From: Cyanothece sp. UBA12306
Lineage (GTDB): Bacteria > Cyanobacteriota > Cyanobacteriia > Cyanobacteriales > Microcystaceae
DNA length: 11,263 nucleotides
NCBI GenBank assembly: GCA_003448685.1
Contig: DLXW01000125.1
Coordinates: 1 to 11,263, forward strand
Reading direction: 5' to 3'
The notes under the pieces were generated by a model. The model was given only the letters and a program-made list of their open reading frames with translations. It searched no databases and was not told the DNA's origin. Both the position numbers and the translations under genes were made by a program. Positions 6,612 to 11,263 of the stretch are shown one piece after another. Position 1 is the first letter of the stretch. Each line of letters begins with the position of its first letter.

Positions 6612-6647
6612 ACCCAATGATCAATCCTCAAGGTCGTTTCATTGGGT
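6612..6647. terminator. Hairpin shared by convergent HU and trmD genes
   Basis: ACCCAATGA (6612-6620) is complementary to TCATTGGGT (6639-6647) across an 18-base loop. The right arm covers the trmD stop codon (6639-6641 on the minus strand). No good T-run follows on either side. A bidirectional terminator is plausible by position, but an imperfect one. Confidence 0.35.
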
Positions 6648-7343
6648 TCTATTCGAACGAGATTCTAACCATTTTTGCCATAAATCTGGTCGTCTTTTTT
6701 GGGTTCTGTCAAGTTGTTGCTGATAACGCCATTGCTCAATTGCTTGATGGTTACCAGATCTTAACACTTCAGGAACTTCCCAATCTCGAAAAATAGACGG
6801 TCGAGTATATTGGGGATAATCAAGTAATCCCGCCTCAAAACTCTCATATTTGAGAGAATCAACTTTCCCCACTGTTCCAGGTAACAAACGTACCACTCCA
6901 TTGATTAGAGTCAGGGCCGGTATTTCTCCACAAGTAAGGACAAAATCTCCTAAGGAAACTTCTCGATTAGCTAGATAACGAATACGTTCATCAAAACCTT
7001 CATAATGTCCACAAATAAGCACCAATTGCTCATAATTACTAGCTAAATCTTGCAATAAAGATTGATTTAGAGGGTGTCCTTGGGGAGTTAACAAAATAAT
7101 ATCCCGTCTCGGAAGTATGGATAAAGATTCCACGGCCGCAAAAACAGGTTCTGGTTTTAGTACCATACCCACCCCACCGCCATAGGGTTCATCATCCACC
7201 CGATGGTGCTTATCTTCGGTAAACTGACGGGGGTTAACTAGATTAACCGTAGCTATTCCTTTGGCTAAAGCTTTCCCTAAAAGGCTAGATTGTAAAGCAG
7301 AAGTGAAAAAATCAGGAAAGAGCGTGATAACATCGATTTGCAC
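6639..7343 (-). CDS. trmD: tRNA (guanine(37)-N1)-methyltransferase
   Basis: This 234-residue SPOUT-class enzyme transfers a methyl group from S-adenosylmethionine to N1 of G37 next to the anticodon, preventing +1 frameshifts. Motifs seen are DDEPYGGGVGMV (50-61), LICGHYEGFDERI (109-121), the knotted AdoMet loop SLGDFVLTCGEIPAL (130-144), Arg152, the catalytic-loop segment YESFEAGLLDYPQYTRP (166-182) and RRPDL near the end. Glu167 occupies the position of the catalytic Asp169 of the E. coli enzyme by my alignment, and Cys138 stands where a glycine is usual. Both may be normal for cyanobacteria. The start is GTG (7343-7341); the protein then begins MQIDVITLFPDFF as the family does. No Shine-Dalgarno sequence is visible. 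In proteobacteria trmD lies with rpsP, rimM and rplS; here it stands alone, as is common in cyanobacteria. Confidence 0.95.
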   Translation of the reverse strand: MQIDVITLFPDFFTSALQSSLLGKALAKGIATVNLVNPRQFTEDKHHRVDDEPYGGGVGMVLKPEPVFAAVESLSILPRRDIILLTPQGHPLNQSLLQDLASNYEQLVLICGHYEGFDERIRYLANREVSLGDFVLTCGEIPALTLINGVVRLLPGTVGKVDSLKYESFEAGLLDYPQYTRPSIFRDWEVPEVLRSGNHQAIEQWRYQQQLDRTQKRRPDLWQKWLESRSNRTQ

Positions 7344-7350
7344 AGCAATA

Positions 7351-7380
7351 ATTGTAGAGATTGTTAGGAAATAATGTGAT
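7351..7380 (-). promoter_or_regulatory. Candidate trmD promoter giving an almost leaderless transcript
   Basis: On the minus strand ATCACA (7380-7375) and TACAAT (7356-7351) are separated by 18 bases. Transcription would then begin at or within a few bases of the GTG start at 7343. Together with the missing Shine-Dalgarno sequence this suggests a leaderless or near-leaderless mRNA. Confidence 0.3.
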
Positions 7381-7413
7381 TGAGGATTAGCTGTTGCTAG
7401 TCTAGCTTAAAAT

Positions 7414-7554
7414 GGATCGAGAATCGGGTAAGACTTTGATGAATGCAGAATGAACCCTTATTTATGTATAATTGTTTAGCCGTCTGCCAAGAAGCCCAGA
7501 ACTGATAAAAATCAGATTCTCGAGCCAGAAAAAAAAACCAAATGCAAGGCTAAA
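7414..7554 (+). promoter_or_regulatory. Divergent trmD-cphB intergenic region: -10 box and nested inverted repeats
   Basis: The 294-base gap 7344-7637 has no gene. It holds a consensus TATAAT (7467-7472) with only a weak -35 (TGCAGA, 7444-7449), and three inverted repeats. These are CGAGAATC (7418-7425) with GATTCTCG (7515-7522), TTTAGCC (7475-7481) with GGCTAAA (7548-7554), and a small hairpin CTGAT-AAAA-ATCAG (7502-7515) nested inside the second. No NtcA site (GTA-N8-TAC) was found by eye. The repeats may be a structured cphB leader or regulator sites. Confidence 0.3.
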
Positions 7555-7593
7555 AGTCAATAAATTTGAACTCAATCAAAAAAATGACTAAGA

Positions 7594-7621
7594 TTGACCC
7601 GAGATGAAAATTTATTATTGT
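7594..7621 (+). promoter_or_regulatory. Second candidate cphB promoter close to the start codon
   Basis: TTGACC (7594-7599) is followed after 16 bases by TATTGT (7616-7621). Transcription from it would start near 7628, ten bases before the ATG at 7638. That would exclude the GTG at 7620 as start. The -10 matches the consensus at only four of six positions. Confidence 0.25.
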
Positions 7622-7637
7622 GCTTAAAGACGATCTC

Positions 7638-8498
7638 ATGTTGCATCTAGAGACTCAATCCCCAGAAAGTCCCATGGCCCAATCAACAACAACCGCCATT
7701 TTAGTGATTGGCGGCGCGGAAGATAAAGTACACGGACGAGAAATCCTCCAAACATTTTGGTTTCGCTCAGGAGGAACCGATGCTACCATTGCTATTATAC
7801 CCTCAGCCTCGAGGGAACCAGCTTTGATTGGAGAACGCTACCAACAAATATTTGAAGAAATGGGAGCGAAATATGTCAAAGTCCTAGATATTCGCGATCG
7901 CTCTCAAGGAGCCGACACCTATTTTAAACAGTATGTTGATGAATGTACCGGAGTCTTCATGACAGGTGGCGACCAATTAAGATTATGTGGTTTATTAGCG
8001 GATACTCCCCTAATGGAAAGAATTCGTCAACGGGTACAACTCGGAGAAATTAGCCTCGCTGGAACCAGCGCCGGAGCAGCAGTAATGGGACACCATATGA
8101 TTGCTGGAGGTAGTAGCGGAGAATCTCCTAATCGAGATCTCGTCGAGATGGCAATGGGGTTAGATATCATTCCTGAAATGATCGTTGACCAGCATTTTCA
8201 TAATCGTAACCGCATGGCTCGTCTATTGAGTGCTTTATCCAACCACCCCGAAAGACTAGGAATTGGCATTGATGAAGATACCTGTGCCATGTTTGAAAAA
8301 GATGGCTTGATTCGGGTGGTAGGAAGAGGGACGGTTACAATCGTTGATGGGAGAGAAATGACCTACACTAATCAACCAGAAGTAGAAGCATCTGAGCCAT
8401 TAAGTTTACACAACTTAAGACTTCATATCCTATCTCATGGGGATAGCTATAATTTACATCAACATCAACCTGTTGCTAAAATTAGTAATCCTCATTGA
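7638..8498 (+). CDS. cphB: Cyanophycinase
   Basis: This cytosolic serine exopeptidase of family S51 degrades cyanophycin to beta-Asp-Arg dipeptides, which isoaspartyl dipeptidase then splits. From the ATG at 7638 it has 286 residues. The nucleophile is Ser144 in GTSAGAAV, with His186 in DQHFHNRNR and Glu213 in GIDEDTC completing the triad. Further family blocks are VIGGAEDKVHGREIL, IPSASREP and FMTGGDQLRLCG. If counting begins at the later ATG (7674), these residues become 132, 174 and 201, exactly the published numbering of the Synechocystis enzyme, so 7674 is a serious alternative start. I prefer 7638 because the added segment (MLHLETQSPES) resembles what I recall of the Nostoc protein. A GTG at 7620 is a third option. 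None has a good Shine-Dalgarno sequence. The gene lies 122 bases before cphA on the same strand, the usual cyanobacterial order. Confidence 0.95.
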   Translation: MLHLETQSPESPMAQSTTTAILVIGGAEDKVHGREILQTFWFRSGGTDATIAIIPSASREPALIGERYQQIFEEMGAKYVKVLDIRDRSQGADTYFKQYVDECTGVFMTGGDQLRLCGLLADTPLMERIRQRVQLGEISLAGTSAGAAVMGHHMIAGGSSGESPNRDLVEMAMGLDIIPEMIVDQHFHNRNRMARLLSALSNHPERLGIGIDEDTCAMFEKDGLIRVVGRGTVTIVDGREMTYTNQPEVEASEPLSLHNLRLHILSHGDSYNLHQHQPVAKISNPH

Positions 8499-8520
8499 GC
8501 AAGCTTAAATTGGATTAGAA

Positions 8521-8541
8521 AACTGTTCACCATGAACAGTT
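8521..8541. promoter_or_regulatory. Perfect palindrome between cphB and cphA
   Basis: AACTGTTCA (8521-8529) and TGAACAGTT (8533-8541) are exact complements around a CCA spacer. The palindrome lies 22 bases after the cphB stop codon and about 80 before the cphA ATG. No T-run follows, so it is a poor terminator. A dimeric repressor or activator site controlling cphA, or an RNA hairpin setting the cphB:cphA ratio, are both possible. It is not an NtcA box (GTA-N8-TAC). Confidence 0.45.
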
Positions 8542-8620
8542 AATTAAGGCTTAGAGACGACACAATCATTAAAGTAAGGCTTCTTTGTGCTTCCGAGTGC
8601 GGATCTCAGAAACGGCAAAT

Positions 8621-11245
8621 ATGAAAATTATACAAACCCTGACCCTACGCGGACCAAATTATTGGAGTATTCGGCGCAACAAACTGATAGTTATGCGCCT
8701 CGATTTAGAAGATTTAGCAGAGAAGCCCTCTAACGAGATCTCCGGCTTTTATGAGGGCTTGGTGGAGATCATGCCCAGCTTGATCGATCATTATTGTTCC
8801 CCTGGCTATCGAGGGGGTTTCCTCGAAAGAGTCAAAAAAGGCACCTACATGGGGCATATAATCGAACATATTGCCCTAGAATTACAAGAATTGACAGGGA
8901 TGCCCGTGGGATTTGGCCGCACTAGAGAAACCAGCACTCCTGGGGTTTACAATGTGGTCTTTGAATACCATGACGAACAAGCAGGAAGATACGCAGGACG
9001 GGCAGCAGTTCGTTTGTGCCAAGCTATTGCAGATCGCGGCAGTTACCCTCAAACCGAATTAGAACAAGATCTAGCTGATTTACGAGATTTGCGCGCCAAT
9101 TCAGCCCTAGGTCCAAGTACAGAAACTCTCGTCACAGAAGCCGAAGCTCGTAAGATTCCCTGGATGGTTCTCAGTGCAAGGGCAATGGTACAGTTGGGAT
9201 ACGGGGTTCATCAGAAACGGATTCAAGCCACCTTAAGCAATTTTTCGGGCATTTTAGGCGTAGAACTGGCCTGTGATAAAGAAGGTACCAAAATCATGCT
9301 GCAAGATGCAGGAGTACCGGTGCCACTCGGAACCACTATTCAATTCTTTGAAGAGTTAGAAAACGCCATTGAAGATGTGGGAGGCTTTCCCATTGTCATT
9401 AAACCGCTAGATGGCAATCACGGAAGAGGCATTACCATTGACATCAACAGTTGGGAACACGCAGAGGAAGCCTACGATTTAGCTAATAAAGAATCAAAAA
9501 CCCGTAGTATTATCGTAGAAAGGTATTATAAGGGAAGTGATCATCGTCTGTTGGTGATTAATGGTAAATTAGCAGCAGTGGCACAAAGGATTCCCGCCCA
9601 TGTGATTGGAGATAATAAACACACCATTGAAGAATTAATTGAGATTACCAATGAAGATCCCAATCGAGGAGAAGGTCACGACAACGTTTTGACGAAAATC
9701 ACCGTCGACAAAACCTCCCTAGGAGTTCTCGAACGTCAAGGCCATCATCTCGATACAATTTTAGCAAAAGGGGAAATTGCCTACCTGCGAGCCACAGCGA
9801 ACTTAAGTACAGGGGGCATTGCCATTGATCGTACAGACGATATTCATCCCCAAAATATCTGGATAGCTGAACGGGTGGCTAAAGTTATTGGCTTGGATAT
9901 CGCCGGAATTGACGTAGTTACCCCCGATATCACCAAGCCTTTGCGAGAAGTAGACGGGGTAATTGTGGAAGTGAATGCAGCCCCAGGTTTTCGGATGCAC
10001 GTTGCTCCTAGTCAGGGTTTATCGCGCAATGTGGCTGCCCCTGTCTTTGATATGTTATTCCCCGAGGGAAGTTCTGGCCGGATTCCCATTTTGGCTATTA
10101 CGGGAACTAACGGAAAAACCACCACAAGTCGTTTAACTGCCCATATTTACCGCCAAACCGGAAAGATCGTCGGATATACTACCACCGATGGCATTTATAT
10201 TGGAGAGTATTTAGTAGAAAAGGGAGATAATACCGGTCCGTTTAGTGCCAACGTTATTCTAAAAGACCCCACAGTGGAAGTAGCGGTGTTAGAAACAGCC
10301 AGGGGAGGTATACTCCGTTCAGGACTAGCTTTTGATACCTGTGATGTAGGTATTGTTTTGAATGTAGCGGCTGACCATTTAGGGTTAGGGGATATTAACA
10401 CCATTGAACAGATGGCTAAGGTGAAAAGCGTCATCGCTGAAGTAGTTCATGCTGACGGCTATGCTATTTTGAACGCAGATGATCCTTTAGTCAGTGCCAT
10501 GGCCGAACGGGTTAAGGGAAAAGTAGCTTATTTTTCCATGACTACCGATAATCCAATCATCGAAAACCATCTCCGTCGTGGAGGGTTAGCGGCAGTTTAT
10601 GAAAATGGCTATCTATCGATTTTAGAAGGACACCAGACCCTACGCATCGAAGAAGCGGTGAATGTTCCCATGACTATGAAGGGAATGGCCCCGTTTATGA
10701 TTGCCAACGCTTTGGCCGCTTGTTTAGCTGCTTTTGCTCAAGGGGTGGACATTGAAGACATTCGCCAAGGGGTGAGGACTTTTAAAGCATCGGTAAATCA
10801 GACCCCAGGACGGATGAATCTCTTCAATTTAGGAGATTATCATGCTTTGGTCGACTATGCCCATAATCCGGCTGGTTATGAAGCGGTGGGAGGGTTTGTC
10901 AAAAATTGGCAGGGAGAACGGTTAGGAGTCGTGGGAGGTCCAGGCGATCGCCGTGATGAAGATTTGATTCTGTTGGGGAAAATTGCGGCCCAAGTGTTTA
11001 ACCGGATTATTGTTAAAGAGGATGATGATAAGCGAGGGCGCGATCGCGGCGAAGTAGCTGATTTAATTATCAAAGGCATTATTCAAGAAAATCCCTCGGT
11101 TCAGTATGAGTCTATTTTGGATGAGACAGAAGCTATTGAAGTAGGGTTAGATCGGGTGGATAAAGGTGGTTTAGTGGTTATTTTCCCTGAAAGCGTAACT
11201 CGCGCCATTTCTTTGATTGAAAAACGTAATCCGATTTCAGATTAA
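8621..11245 (+). CDS. cphA: Cyanophycin synthetase
   Basis: This 874-residue enzyme makes the nitrogen reserve cyanophycin by adding Asp to the backbone and Arg to each side chain, using two ATP per Asp-Arg unit, without ribosomes. The N domain (about 1-160) contains HIIEH (79-83), matching the recently described hydrolytic site that makes primers. The ATP-grasp domain (about 215-480), which adds Asp in characterised enzymes, shows KPLDGNHGRGI (261-271) and EVNAAPGFRMH with E450 and N452. The C-terminal Mur-ligase-like domain (about 490-874), which adds Arg, shows the P-loop TGTNGKTT (494-501), DYAHNP (745-750) and GGPGDRRDED. The start is the ATG that gives MKIIQTLTLRGPNYWSIRR, the standard N-terminus; a TTG at 8585 would add 12 unrelated residues. 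Length matches the Synechocystis enzyme (about 873). The gene follows cphB and may be cotranscribed or separately controlled through the palindrome at 8521-8541. Confidence 0.97.
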   Translation: MKIIQTLTLRGPNYWSIRRNKLIVMRLDLEDLAEKPSNEISGFYEGLVEIMPSLIDHYCSPGYRGGFLERVKKGTYMGHIIEHIALELQELTGMPVGFGRTRETSTPGVYNVVFEYHDEQAGRYAGRAAVRLCQAIADRGSYPQTELEQDLADLRDLRANSALGPSTETLVTEAEARKIPWMVLSARAMVQLGYGVHQKRIQATLSNFSGILGVELACDKEGTKIMLQDAGVPVPLGTTIQFFEELENAIEDVGGFPIVIKPLDGNHGRGITIDINSWEHAEEAYDLANKESKTRSIIVERYYKGSDHRLLVINGKLAAVAQRIPAHVIGDNKHTIEELIEITNEDPNRGEGHDNVLTKITVDKTSLGVLERQGHHLDTILAKGEIAYLRATANLSTGGIAIDRTDDIHPQNIWIAERVAKVIGLDIAGIDVVTPDITKPLREVDGVIVEVNAAPGFRMHVAPSQGLSRNVAAPVFDMLFPEGSSGRIPILAITGTNGKTTTSRLTAHIYRQTGKIVGYTTTDGIYIGEYLVEKGDNTGPFSANVILKDPTVEVAVLETARGGILRSGLAFDTCDVGIVLNVAADHLGLGDINTIEQMAKVKSVIAEVVHADGYAILNADDPLVSAMAERVKGKVAYFSMTTDNPIIENHLRRGGLAAVYENGYLSILEGHQTLRIEEAVNVPMTMKGMAPFMIANALAACLAAFAQGVDIEDIRQGVRTFKASVNQTPGRMNLFNLGDYHALVDYAHNPAGYEAVGGFVKNWQGERLGVVGGPGDRRDEDLILLGKIAAQVFNRIIVKEDDDKRGRDRGEVADLIIKGIIQENPSVQYESILDETEAIEVGLDRVDKGGLVVIFPESVTRAISLIEKRNPISD

Positions 11246-11263
11246 ACTGGGGAGATGAACATC

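Noticed and set aside
6602..6796. Plus-strand frame of 64 codons after HU with a hydrophobic segment
   Set aside because: It lies almost entirely antisense to the conserved C-terminal part of trmD and has no Shine-Dalgarno sequence.
7344..7637. NtcA binding site for nitrogen control of cphB
   Set aside because: No GTA-N8-TAC match was found on reading the region; the TATAAT box lacks the expected activator site upstream.
8585..8620. Upstream TTG start adding 12 residues to CphA
   Set aside because: The family N-terminus begins at the ATG at 8621 (MKIIQTLTLRGPNYWSIRR); the extra residues resemble nothing and a TTG is a poor start.

Overview
The window reads as chromosomal DNA of a cyanobacterium, most likely a unicellular Crocosphaera/Cyanothece-type strain. 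The evidence is the adjacent cyanophycinase and cyanophycin synthetase genes, five copies of the cyanobacterial HIP1 octamer (GCGATCGC at 4524, 5876, 7894, 10944 and 11040), an AT-rich base composition, and starts that often lack a Shine-Dalgarno sequence. The genus is an inference from general character, not from a search.

Layout. Positions 1-540 hold no intact gene. They contain what looks like the right-end hairpin of an IS200/IS605-type element (1-52) and a decayed tnpB 3' end (about 249-400). Next come rpsU (bS21, 549-734) with a clear terminator, and aroK (shikimate kinase, 855-1427). Then follow two accessory genes: an RTX-type protein made almost wholly of 31 calcium-binding nonapeptides (1585-2661) and a small exported four-cysteine protein (2788-3162). 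A strong terminator (3215-3249) closes this block.

The second half is mainly housekeeping and nitrogen storage. It holds clpB (3374-5992, with a probable internal GTG start), an HU gene (6286-6579), and trmD on the minus strand (6639-7343), convergent with HU. A 294-base divergent intergenic region leads to cphB (7638-8498) and cphA (8621-11245).

How the genes work together. CphA makes multi-L-arginyl-poly-L-aspartate (cyanophycin) and CphB cuts it to beta-Asp-Arg dipeptides, so 7638-11245 is a complete make-and-mobilise nitrogen and carbon storage module. The other genes are individually transcribed core functions (translation, aromatic amino acids, disaggregation, nucleoid structure, tRNA modification) with no evident joint pathway.

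I found no convincing new multi-gene system. The observations most worth a second look are the nearly pure beta-roll RTX protein with very recent 54-base duplications and a leader hairpin, the internal ClpB start, the perfect palindrome between cphB and cphA, the HxxEH motif in the CphA N domain, and the transposon debris upstream of rpsU.
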